Shown in pieces: positions 1 to 5,547 of a DNA stretch of 6,416 nucleotides. The stretch comes from Bryobacterales bacterium (GTDB lineage: Bacteria; Acidobacteriota; Terriglobia; Bryobacterales; Bryobacteraceae), in contig PLRZ01000357.1 of the NCBI GenBank assembly GCA_003164075.1, positions 1 through 6,416 on the forward strand, in the 5' to 3' direction. A program made the position numbers and the translations under genes. The notes below the pieces were generated by a model. The model worked only from the letters and a program-made list of their open reading frames with translations. It had not been told where the DNA came from and searched no databases. Each line of letters starts with the position of its first letter. The first letter of the stretch is position 1.

Positions 1-89
1 CGGCAGCACACCGAAGGGAAAAAAAGGTCCAAGGGAAAGAAACCGTAGGTTCAGAACTCCTGATGTCGTGGAATCTGCAGTGAGCCCGC
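1..89. other. Non-coding left edge, nothing recognised
   Basis: No convincing reading frame, RNA gene or promoter is visible here. The only texture is a purine-rich stretch near 14-42 in which AAGGGAAA occurs twice. Together with the adjoining repeat element this makes a gene-free stretch of about 343 bases before the end of the minus-strand solute-binding protein gene. Confidence 0.5.
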
Positions 90-335
90 AGGTGGGGCAG
101 GCGGTGCTCGCCTGCCCTCTATCCTAAATTTGGTTTCTGGCGCGAAACTGCCCTGGCGCGGGAAAGCAACCGCTCCCTTGCGGGGCGCCCTCTGGGCCCG
201 GCTCGGTACGAAGTCCCATGAAATCAATGGAGCCGTTTCCGAGCCGCGCGCGCCAGCAAGCGGTCCTTGCCACTTGTGAGTTTCGCGACAGATACTATTT
301 TGGCAGCGGGCAGGCGAGCACCGCTTGCCCCACCT
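90..335. repeat. Palindromic repeat element A (nested inverted repeats)
   Basis: The outer arms are 92-117 and 308-333. The reverse complement of the second matches the first at 25 of 26 positions, and each arm is itself a hairpin (GGGCAGGCG, 5-nt loop, CGCCTGCCC). Inside lies a second inverted pair, TTTCTGGCGCGAAACT (134-149) facing AGTTTCGCGACAGA (279-292). The core between them is shared, in opposite orientation, with element B: 239-276 matches the reverse complement of 5391-5428 at 37 of 38 positions. No transposase is encoded, so it fits a non-autonomous palindromic element (MITE-like or REP/REPIN-like). The right arm begins 8 nt beyond the stop codon of the minus-strand solute-binding protein gene, so its hairpin may also end or protect that transcript. 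The open frame at 218-568 on the plus strand is not a gene. Confidence 0.85.
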
Positions 336-343
336 ACTCCGGA

Positions 344-1660
344 TCAGCGAATCAGCGGTACGGGAGTGGGAGCGGTCTCATAAATGGGCACCGCCACGCC
401 GTTTCGATAGATGTCGATGAAAAACCGCTTGTCGTCCAGTTCGCCCCGTTCGTCGAACTTGTAAAGGCCGTTGGCACCCTCCCACGGGTCCATGAACCGG
501 ATGGCATAAGACAGGTCGAGCGGGTTGGCAGAGCCGGTGGTCCGGACCGCCTTCGCCAGAATGCGTAGCGCGTCGTAGCCTTGCGCGGCCCACGTATCGG
601 GATCGCGCTTGTACCGCGCCCGGAACTTGCGGACGAACTCCTGGTTCTCGGGGCTCGGCGAGTTCACGTCGTAAAAATCGAAGAACATCGCGCCCTCGAT
701 CCCCGGGCCGGCCCTCTCGCGCATTAAAGGCGTGTCGCTGAACGCCCCCAGGATTCCCGTTTTGAGGCCCACGCCGCGCGCCATCCGCACGAAGTCTCCC
801 GCCCAGGGTTCCAGTCCCGCGAAGAAAATGATGTCGGCGCCAACTCCCTTCAGTTCGTTGACGGGCAGTCGGAAGTCGGCACGTTCGCGGGCGTAAGACC
901 ACTGGTAGACTATTTGCACGTCTGAGGCGTGCTCCGCGGCCGGGGGGTGCGGGGCGTCCGGGGTGTCCACGGAGGCCAAAGCGTCCGCGGTGTCCACGGC
1001 GTGCGGGGCGTCCACGGCGTGCGAGGCGTCTGGGGCATCCCCGGCGTCCACGGAGCCCAGCGCGTCCAGCGCGACGCGATACTGATAGGCCAGATCTTCC
1101 CCGAAGCCGCCCTCTTCCCAGATTACGGCGATCTTGCGGTGTTTACGTTTTACCGTCAACTTGGCCAGCGCGCGCGCAATCTTGTCGCTGGACAGGATGG
1201 TACGAACGATATATTGGCCTTCATGGGATGTCATGGCAGTGTTATTGACGCCCACCATCAGATGCAGCAAACGGCTGGATTCGTACATCGCCGAAGCTTT
1301 GATGGCTTCGCTGTCGTCATAGTAGCCGAGCACCGCGCTCATCTTCGGAGTATCGGAGAACTCGACGGCGATGCGTTTCGCTGTTTCCCAGTCGAAATTG
1401 TCATCCCGCAGCACCAGGCGAACCGGAATGCCTTTGGCCAGGCCGCCGGCATTGATTTCGTCCCGCGCCAGTTGAAGGCCGTCGGCCATTCCGTCCTGGT
1501 TGGCCGCAAAGGGCCAGCAAACCCCTACCAGGATCTCTTTCGGCAGGTGGCTGAGAGCCTGGAACCGGCGCGCGCCCATCCGGTCGAAAGACTGCCATTG
1601 GGGGGCCGTCGCGTACACCAGAAGTCCGGCCAATAGCGCCAGGAGGAGTAGTTTCCTCAT
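344..1660 (-). CDS. ABC-type branched-chain amino acid-like solute-binding protein (type I periplasmic binding fold) with repeat insert
   Basis: This is a 438-residue secreted or membrane-tethered binding protein of the type I periplasmic-binding fold (Leu/Ile/Val-binding, Peripla_BP_6-like). Residues 1-18 form a basic-hydrophobic export signal (MRKLLLLALLAGLL...) with no lipobox cysteine. Family hallmarks are ILVGVCWPF at the first strand (43-51), GLQLARDEINAGG (61-73), VLGYYDDSEA (110-119), RKIAVIWEEGGFGEDLA (175-191), GADIIFFAG (274-282) and AQGYDALRILAKAV (359-372). Residues 202-245 are a low-complexity Ala/Asp/Pro/His/Val insert, placed where a helix normally leads directly into the next strand. 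The ATG is well supported by ACAGGAG 6 nt upstream. The gene starts 3 nt after the SPFH stop and is surely cotranscribed with it. No permease or ATPase is nearby, so ligand and role (uptake or sensing) are unknown. The fold assignment is strong; the substrate is not assigned. Confidence 0.9.
   Translation of the reverse strand: MRKLLLLALLAGLLVYATAPQWQSFDRMGARRFQALSHLPKEILVGVCWPFAANQDGMADGLQLARDEINAGGLAKGIPVRLVLRDDNFDWETAKRIAVEFSDTPKMSAVLGYYDDSEAIKASAMYESSRLLHLMVGVNNTAMTSHEGQYIVRTILSSDKIARALAKLTVKRKHRKIAVIWEEGGFGEDLAYQYRVALDALGSVDAGDAPDASHAVDAPHAVDTADALASVDTPDAPHPPAAEHASDVQIVYQWSYARERADFRLPVNELKGVGADIIFFAGLEPWAGDFVRMARGVGLKTGILGAFSDTPLMRERAGPGIEGAMFFDFYDVNSPSPENQEFVRKFRARYKRDPDTWAAQGYDALRILAKAVRTTGSANPLDLSYAIRFMDPWEGANGLYKFDERGELDDKRFFIDIYRNGVAVPIYETAPTPVPLIR
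926..1057 (-). repeat. Degenerate tandem repeat inside the solute-binding protein gene
   Basis: About 132 bases of imperfect short tandem repeats, built on the plus strand from units such as GGCGTCCACGGCGTGCGGG and GGTGTCCACGG. In the coding frame they give repeated HAVDAP, SVDT and DAPD words (protein residues about 202-245). The length is a multiple of three and the frame stays open. The pattern suggests expansion by replication slippage in a surface loop. Confidence 0.8.
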
Positions 1661-1663
1661 GGC

Positions 1664-2530
1664 TTACTCCTGTCCCAATATGAGCGGCAGTCCGTTCTTG
1701 CCCGCACCGATCACCACCACTTTGGCGTTCGGCGACTTGGAAAGCTCCTCCGTCGCCTGAATCCCCTGCCAGGCGAGAACCGAGGGGGTGAGACTGCCGT
1801 TGATGGTATCGTTGTAAACCTTGATGCCCCCGGATTCGATGCGCTTGCGTTCGGCTTCCTTGGTGGCTATGGACAGCCGGAAGACGTACTCTTCATCCAC
1901 CTGCTGCTGGGCCAGTTTGGTTTCGATGGCCTCGGAGATCTTGCGGGGCAGCGTGATGCTCTCAATCGGCACGTCGTCCAAGGCTATGAAGCGCGACTCC
2001 AGGTGAGTTTTGGAGAGCGTGCTGATGCGTTCCTGGATGGCCCTCTGGGTGGCATAAATCTCCTCGGGCTTGTACTGTCCGAACACAATTCGCATCACCG
2101 ATCGAATCTCCGGACGCACCACCACGTTCACGAAGTCCGGTCCCACGCGTTGGTGCAGCAACGGAAGGGTGTCTTTGTCGAGGTAATAGCGCACCGAGTA
2201 GCGCACCCCTACCGTGAGGCCATCCACGGTCAGAGCGTCGATGGTGTCGGTGAACTGCTGCTTGCGGACGTTGTAAATGTACATGCGGTTGAACGGCAGG
2301 ATCACATGCACGCCCTCGCGGTACACCGTGTCGATCTGCGTGCCGCCGCCCAGCCAGCGCCACAACACGCCCAATTCGCCGGGGCGGATCGAGATCACCA
2401 CCCGATCGAAGAAGAAGACTGTAAAGAAGGCCAGCAGAAACAGGAGCAGCACCACGTACGGCGCATGGCGTCGGGCAAAGGCTTTCGATTGCCGGTATTG
2501 CCGGGCGGTCCACTCACGAATCGATTTCAT
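1664..2530 (-). CDS. SPFH / Band 7 (prohibitin-like) membrane protein
   Basis: This 288-residue protein has a basic N-terminus, one membrane helix (about residues 25-41, YVVLLLFLLAFFTVFFF) and then an SPFH/Band 7 domain (about 43-235). Domain hallmarks are VVISIRPGELGVLWR, REGVHVILPFNRMYIYNVRKQQF, ALTVDGLTVGVRYSVRYYL and RPEIRSVMRIVFGQY. These are followed by the charged helical stretch typical of the family, KISEAIETKLAQQQVDEEYVF...ATKEAERKRIE. Such proteins form large rings or scaffolds at membranes and organise proteases, transporters or lipid microdomains. The tail (236-288) ends in KVVVIGAGKNGLPLILGQE, resembling the C-terminal strand of prohibitin-like proteins. No NfeD or FtsH/HflKC partner is visible; instead the downstream partner is a solute-binding protein 3 nt away. 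The ATG has only a weak purine-rich stretch upstream (GAAGGG). Family call is firm; the cellular target is unknown. Confidence 0.9.
   Translation of the reverse strand: MKSIREWTARQYRQSKAFARRHAPYVVLLLFLLAFFTVFFFDRVVISIRPGELGVLWRWLGGGTQIDTVYREGVHVILPFNRMYIYNVRKQQFTDTIDALTVDGLTVGVRYSVRYYLDKDTLPLLHQRVGPDFVNVVVRPEIRSVMRIVFGQYKPEEIYATQRAIQERISTLSKTHLESRFIALDDVPIESITLPRKISEAIETKLAQQQVDEEYVFRLSIATKEAERKRIESGGIKVYNDTINGSLTPSVLAWQGIQATEELSKSPNAKVVVIGAGKNGLPLILGQE
1667..1673 (-). promoter_or_regulatory. Ribosome binding site of the solute-binding protein gene
   Basis: ACAGGAG lies 6 nt before the ATG at 1660 and overlaps the last codons of the SPFH gene (CAG GAG TAA). It fixes the start and implies translational coupling across a 3-nt gap. 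Confidence 0.8.
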
Positions 2531-2582
2531 TTCTCGTGCCCTTCACCAAAGTAGCAACATAGAATTCCCGTGTGTAGCAAGT

Positions 2583-2765
2583 GTGGGGCGGGCTTCAGCC
2601 TGCGGCGGGCTTCAGCCCGCCCAAACCCCGCCGAGAGACCGGCAATACTCAGCGCGATCCAGGCCGGCTCGCCCGGCAAAGGAGCACCCATGGCTATAGA
2701 GCCTCGCATAATACAGTTACGGTCCGGCGGGGCTAAAGCCCCGCGCAGGCTGAAGCCTGCCCCAC
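2583..2765. repeat. Paired inverted-repeat element (REPIN-like)
   Basis: Two 40-nt arms, 2583-2622 and 2726-2765, match at 34 of 40 positions when one is reverse-complemented, and enclose a 103-nt spacer. Each arm holds two hairpin-forming palindromes, for example GGCGGGCTTCAGCCCGCC and GCAGGCTGAAGCCTGC. The differences between arms include two compensatory pairs in the second hairpin (GGCGGGCT/AGCCCGCC versus GCGGGGCT/AGCCCCGC), so pairing is kept while sequence changes. The arms start GTGGGGC[A/G]GGC, like the outer arms of element A, so the elements share an end sequence. The arrangement resembles REP doublets (REPINs). No transposase is present. Confidence 0.85.
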
Positions 2766-2921
2766 TGGGTTCCAAGGCATGAATTGGTTTGTCTGGGAGG
2801 TAAGCAACCATCGGGGCGAGGCACTGACACACCGGAGCGGCGGCCGTCGATACGAGATGTCGGTCCAGCGCAGGAGTCTCCCGTTGCAGGAACTCACAGA
2901 TCCCCAAGCGACACGCGTCCA

Positions 2922-2945
2922 GAGCCGGCTGCCGACTGCCGGCCC
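2922..2945 (-). terminator. Stem-loop directly after the small membrane protein gene
   Basis: In minus-strand RNA, GGGCCGGC and GCCGGCUC pair over 8 bp (one G-U) around an 8-nt loop, beginning at the base after the TAA stop. There is no U-tract, so it is not a classical intrinsic terminator. It could still end the transcript or protect its 3' end. Confidence 0.4.
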
Positions 2946-3113
2946 TTAGACCTTTCTTGGCGTGGCGAAATAAAGGAACAGGAGACTGAGAACGGGGGTC
3001 AACAGGATGGAGCAGAACAGGAAGCCCCAAAACCCGATACGCCGGTTCCGTCCCACGACCCCCGCCACCAGGCACAACGCCAGGTAAACCAGTACAAGGC
3101 ACACGACGTCCAT
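2946..3113 (-). CDS. Small two-helix membrane protein (55 residues), unrecognised
   Basis: This short gene encodes a 55-residue protein starting MDVVCLVLVYLALCLVAGVV. It has two hydrophobic helices (about residues 3-21 and 27-49) joined by a basic GRNRR loop and ends ATPRKV. The positive loop and termini suggest a helical hairpin with a cytoplasmic turn or ends. I recall small bacterial membrane proteins with a similar basic-turn then GFWGFLF pattern, but know no named family. The ATG follows the DUF697 stop by 6 nt and is in the same frame (stop, then ACG, CCA, ATG). No clear Shine-Dalgarno is seen, so translation is probably coupled to the upstream gene. Support comes from the coherent hydrophobic pattern, the tight spacing and the stem-loop just after the stop. 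The function is unknown. Confidence 0.65.
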   Translation of the reverse strand: MDVVCLVLVYLALCLVAGVVGRNRRIGFWGFLFCSILLTPVLSLLFLYFATPRKV

Positions 3114-3119
3114 TGGCGT

Positions 3120-3602
3120 TTAGGCGGGGGCCTCGGTCTTCTTTCCCTTGCTCATCGTCGAAGCCATCGCTTTCCCTTCCTCGAATTGCGCCTTGAAATA
3201 CTCCCTGACTTGATCCGGCTCGAAGTTCAGGAATGTACCGCCGGATTCGAAATGCTGGATGAATACCTTGCCCAGCGCCCATGCCGACGCTCCGCAGAAC
3301 AGCACCATCGCGGGCGCTCCGGCCAGTGCGCCTACCACTGGCACAGCCTTCAACATGCTGCCGAACGCGCCAAACGCCAGCGTGCCCGGGACAACGGAGC
3401 CAATCAAGGATCCGGCCACTACTTTTACGCGGTTCTTTTCAAACGGAACATCGTAGAGCTTCGACAGATCGGCGAGCATCTTGATTTGCACGCCCGTAAC
3501 CGCGGCCAGATCCACAAACGGGACCGGTATCAGACCGGCTCCCATCGACCACCACATATATCTTCTTACCGTTTTGACGGCGTTCAGTTCTCTTTCACTC
3601 AC
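3120..3602 (-). CDS. DUF697-family membrane protein
   Basis: This 160-residue protein resembles DUF697, the membrane domain found alone or fused to small GTPases (YcjF-like). Key stretches are VKTVRRYMWWSMGAGLIPVPFVDLAAV (9-35), VQIKMLADLSKLYDV (38-52), a Gly/Ala-rich VVAGSLIGSVVPGTLAFGAFG (61-81) and VPVVGALAGAPAMVLFCGASAWALGKVFIQHFESGG (88-122). An amphipathic acidic-to-basic tail ends KGKKTEAPA. The two Gly-rich hydrophobic stretches are likely membrane hairpins. No GTPase domain is encoded beside it. I chose GTG at 3602 because AGGAGG ends 9 nt before it; the ATG at 3620 would put that Shine-Dalgarno inside the gene and has none of its own. The small membrane protein gene follows after 6 nt. 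The biochemical role of the family is not well established. Confidence 0.8.
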   Translation of the reverse strand: MSERELNAVKTVRRYMWWSMGAGLIPVPFVDLAAVTGVQIKMLADLSKLYDVPFEKNRVKVVAGSLIGSVVPGTLAFGAFGSMLKAVPVVGALAGAPAMVLFCGASAWALGKVFIQHFESGGTFLNFEPDQVREYFKAQFEEGKAMASTMSKGKKTEAPA

Positions 3603-3611
3603 GGCTTCTTG

Positions 3612-3617
3612 CCTCCT
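3612..3617 (-). promoter_or_regulatory. Ribosome binding site that sets a GTG start
   Basis: A perfect AGGAGG lies 9 nt before GTG at 3602. The upstream in-frame ATG at 3620 is preceded by GTCAAAATGTCGAA, which has no Shine-Dalgarno. The GTG is therefore the better start, six codons shorter than the longest frame. Confidence 0.75.
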
Positions 3618-3637
3618 CATTTCGACATTTTGACACT

Positions 3638-3668
3638 ATTATAGCTGCGGGGCAGATCCTCCGGGCAA
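3638..3668 (-). promoter_or_regulatory. Sigma70-like promoter of the DUF697 operon
   Basis: On the minus strand TATAAT (3638-3643) is a perfect -10. TTGCCC (3663-3668) is a partial -35 at a long 19-bp spacing. Transcription would start near 3631, giving a leader of about 30 nt before the GTG at 3602. Confidence 0.5.
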
Positions 3669-3684
3669 TTGAGAATACCACGAT

Positions 3685-3721
3685 TCTATTTCCGGATTGC
3701 GGCTTTTTCGAGGGAAATAGA
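3685..3721. repeat. Inverted repeat in the divergent intergenic region
   Basis: TCTATTTCC (3685-3693) and GGAAATAGA (3713-3721) form a perfect 9-bp inverted repeat with a 19-nt spacer. It lies just upstream of the DUF697 promoter, so an operator for a dimeric regulator or a hairpin are both possible. No regulator is identified. Confidence 0.5.
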
Positions 3722-3797
3722 TTGATTCCATTGGCGATCTGGTTGGTGGCGTTACCCCAGGGCGGCAAGCTTCGGCTCGCACCTCAGTAAATTGATA

Positions 3798-3826
3798 ATT
3801 ATGATATCTTTACGACAGCTTGTCCA
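3798..3826 (-). promoter_or_regulatory. Candidate second minus-strand promoter
   Basis: On the minus strand TGGACA (3821-3826) and CATAAT (3798-3803) each match the sigma70 consensus at five of six positions, with exactly 17 bp between. It would transcribe toward the DUF697 gene with a leader of about 190 nt, or make a separate short RNA. This is a consensus match only, in an AT-rich stretch where chance matches are common. Confidence 0.35.
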
Positions 3827-3997
3827 GTGACTTCCAAAGGCCTGACTGCGTTTGAGTGCCCCCATATGAGTGGGATTAACAGCCCCATTTGTGGATATTT
3901 TAAAGTCTTTCAGGTAGTTCATAGTTAATATACTGTAAACTGTGGGCTGGGTCCCTCAGTGGTGTGGGTCGACACCGTGGAATTCCGGGTTCAAACG

Positions 3998-5278
3998 ATG
4001 AAAGCCATGCTGGTTGCCAGGGCAGCCGGACTCTCCATCATCACGTTCTTGACGTTTTCTAACGCCGGATGCGGCAAGCCCGCAGCCCAGGGCGGCGTTC
4101 CGGCTCCATCTCCGGCGGTGGTGACGGTGGAGACCGCCGAGCGCCGGGAAGTGCCGGCTATCGCGGAACTGGCAGCGCGGATCGCGGCGGTCGCCACGGT
4201 AGAAATCCGCGCCAACGTCGAGGGCCGGTTGACGGAGATGTCCTTTAAAGAAGGGAACACCATCCAGAAAGGGCAAGTGCTTTTTCGCATCGATCCACGC
4301 CAATATGAGGCCGCGGTGCAGTCGGCCGGGGCCGCCGTGGAAAAAGCCGAGGCCGATCTGGAAATGGCGCGGGAGCAGCAGCACCTGGTGAACGCGCAGT
4401 CTGCGTTGCGCCAAGCCGAAGCCAGCTTATTGAAAGCCGATCAGGACGCCGACCGGATGAAACCGCTGGCCGCGCGCCGGGCGGTGCCCCAACGGGACCT
4501 GGATGCGGCCATCGCGGCACAATCCTTGGCTGCGGCGGCGGTGGAGGACGCGCGCGCCACGGTGCGAACCACCACGGTTGGCGATCGCGTAGGTCTCCGC
4601 CAGGCGCAGGCCGGAGTCACCGCGGCCCGGGCGGCGCTCCAAAAGGCGGAGATGGACCGCGACGAGACGGTGATTCGCGCTCCCATCGGCGGTCTCATCG
4701 GCACGGTGGAAATTTCGGTGGGCAACTATGTGGGGCATGGGGAGTCCAGCCGGCTGGCCACCATTTCCCAGTTGGATCCGATCAATGTGGTCTTCGGAAT
4801 TTCCGAGACGGTCTATTTGCACACTGTGAACAAGGTGGACCGCAAGGCCTTGGAGCGCATCGAATTGATTCTCGCCGACAACAGCGTGTACCCCTTCCGG
4901 GGACGGTATACCAACATCGGACGCGCGGTGGACGAGAAGACCGGAACCCTGCTGATCGAAGCGCAATTCCCCAACCCCAAGGGCATTCTCCTGCCCGGAA
5001 TGTCCGGACGGGTGCGCCTTGCCTTGGAGAACCGCCCGGACGCGGTGTTGGTTTCCGAGCGGGCCCTGTTTGACGCCCAGGGCTCGAAGGCGGTCTACAT
5101 CGTGACTCCCGACAGGAAAGCCGCCCTCCGCGGCGTCGTTACCGAGGGGAGCTTTCAGGGTAAAAGCATCGTCACCAAGGGGCTCACCGGCGGCGAAGCC
5201 GTGATCGTCGATGGAATTGCAAAAGTCCAGCCGGGACAGCCGGTAATCGCCCAGACAGCTCAGCCTGGGCGGGATTAG
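3998..5278 (+). CDS. RND-type efflux periplasmic adaptor lipoprotein (membrane fusion protein, AcrA/MexA family)
   Basis: This 426-residue adaptor links an inner-membrane pump to a TolC-type duct across the periplasm. From the ATG at 3998 residues 1-24 form a signal peptide ending SNAG before Cys25, a probable lipidation site, though Asn at -3 is atypical. Domains in order: first lipoyl half-motif IRANVEGRLTEMSFKEGNTIQKGQ (70-93), alpha-helical coiled-coil hairpin (about 102-220), second lipoyl half RAPIGGLIGTVEISVGNYVG (227-246), beta-barrel (about 257-345, ending LLPGMSGRVRLAL) and membrane-proximal domain (about 346-415, LVSERALFDAQGSKAVYIV...GGEAVIVDGIAKVQPGQPV). A GTG at 3959 would add 13 residues and lengthen the signal peptide; I prefer 3998, although neither has a strong Shine-Dalgarno, and ATG 4007 is also possible. 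The outer-membrane factor follows, but the usual pump gene does not. The family call is firm; the exported substrate is unknown. Confidence 0.93.
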   Translation: MKAMLVARAAGLSIITFLTFSNAGCGKPAAQGGVPAPSPAVVTVETAERREVPAIAELAARIAAVATVEIRANVEGRLTEMSFKEGNTIQKGQVLFRIDPRQYEAAVQSAGAAVEKAEADLEMAREQQHLVNAQSALRQAEASLLKADQDADRMKPLAARRAVPQRDLDAAIAAQSLAAAAVEDARATVRTTTVGDRVGLRQAQAGVTAARAALQKAEMDRDETVIRAPIGGLIGTVEISVGNYVGHGESSRLATISQLDPINVVFGISETVYLHTVNKVDRKALERIELILADNSVYPFRGRYTNIGRAVDEKTGTLLIEAQFPNPKGILLPGMSGRVRLALENRPDAVLVSERALFDAQGSKAVYIVTPDRKAALRGVVTEGSFQGKSIVTKGLTGGEAVIVDGIAKVQPGQPVIAQTAQPGRD

Positions 5279-5369
5279 GTCAGGCTGGAATGGCGCGCTA
5301 CCTCATTCCTCGCCCGGTGTTGCCTGTGCTGTGGGCGGAGGCGCCCGCGCAAATGCCGGCACTATCTGG

Positions 5370-5520
5370 TTTCTGTCGCGAAACTGCCTTCAAGTGGCAA
5401 GGACCGCTTGCTTGCGCGCGCGGCTCGGAAAACGCACCGATGATTCCACGGGACTTGTTACCGAGCCGCGACCGCCAGGGAGCGGTTTTGCCGTTACGAG
5501 TCGGAGTTTCGCGACAGAAA
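5370..5520. repeat. Palindromic repeat element B (inverted copy of element A core)
   Basis: Perfect 16-bp terminal inverted repeats, TTTCTGTCGCGAAACT (5370-5385) and AGTTTCGCGACAGAAA (5505-5520), enclose a core that aligns to element A in reverse orientation. 5391-5428 matches the reverse complement of 239-276 at 37 of 38 positions, and the next 32 bases match at 23 of 32. GGCTCGG and CCGAGCC flank the centre in both copies. Just beyond the right end, 5529-5546 carries a GGCACAGGCTGTGCC hairpin that resembles a degenerate outer arm. It sits between the adaptor stop and the outer-membrane factor's signal sequence. The plus-strand frame 5331-5690 across it is not considered a gene. Confidence 0.85.
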
Positions 5521-5547
5521 CTATCCAGGTGGCACAGGCTGTGCCGC

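Larger units (their letters stand above)
2531..2945. other. Intergenic region between the two minus-strand operons
   Basis: This stretch of about 415 bases has no credible gene. It contains an inverted-repeat element (2583-2765), a stem-loop directly after the upstream small gene (2922-2945) and about 155 bases between them in which nothing was recognised. The long minus-strand open frame 2527-3282 and the plus-strand frame 2784-3644 cross it, but both run over the DUF697 gene in another frame and look like chance. A promoter for the SPFH gene should lie at about 2535-2582, but no good -35/-10 pair was found. Confidence 0.6.
3603..3997. other. Divergent intergenic region
   Basis: About 395 bases separate the minus-strand DUF697 gene from the plus-strand efflux genes, locally richer in A+T than the flanks. 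It holds a promoter with a perfect -10 for the DUF697 gene, a second promoter-like sequence pointing the same way (3798-3826), a 9-bp inverted repeat (3685-3721) and an AT-rich segment before the adaptor gene. For the adaptor, TATACT at 3929-3934 is the best -10-like hexamer, but no matching -35 was found. No regulator gene is encoded here. Confidence 0.6.

Noticed and set aside
926..1057. Possible CRISPR-like array
   Set aside because: Units are short, degenerate and directly abutting with no unique spacers; they lie in frame inside a gene.
929..1636. Plus-strand open frame of 235 codons with collagen-like GVHGVRG repeats
   Set aside because: It is antisense to the solute-binding protein gene; the pseudo-collagen pattern is the reverse reading of that gene's tandem repeat, and the rest has no recognisable domain.
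2535..2582. Promoter for the SPFH gene
   Set aside because: TTGCTA and TATGTT are present on the minus strand but only 13 bp apart, too close for a sigma70 promoter.
2527..3282. Minus-strand open frame of 251 codons
   Set aside because: It overlaps the DUF697 and small membrane protein genes in another frame, crosses the inverted-repeat element, and its translation is low-complexity without a domain.
2784..3644. Plus-strand open frame of 286 codons
   Set aside because: Antisense to the DUF697 operon, rich in Arg/His/Gln as expected of a shadow of a high-GC gene, with no domain recognised.
5362..5529. CTATCTGG and CTATCCAGG flanking element B as a target-site duplication
   Set aside because: Element A also has CTAT followed by GG-containing bases on both sides, so this is more likely part of the element family than a duplication of target DNA.
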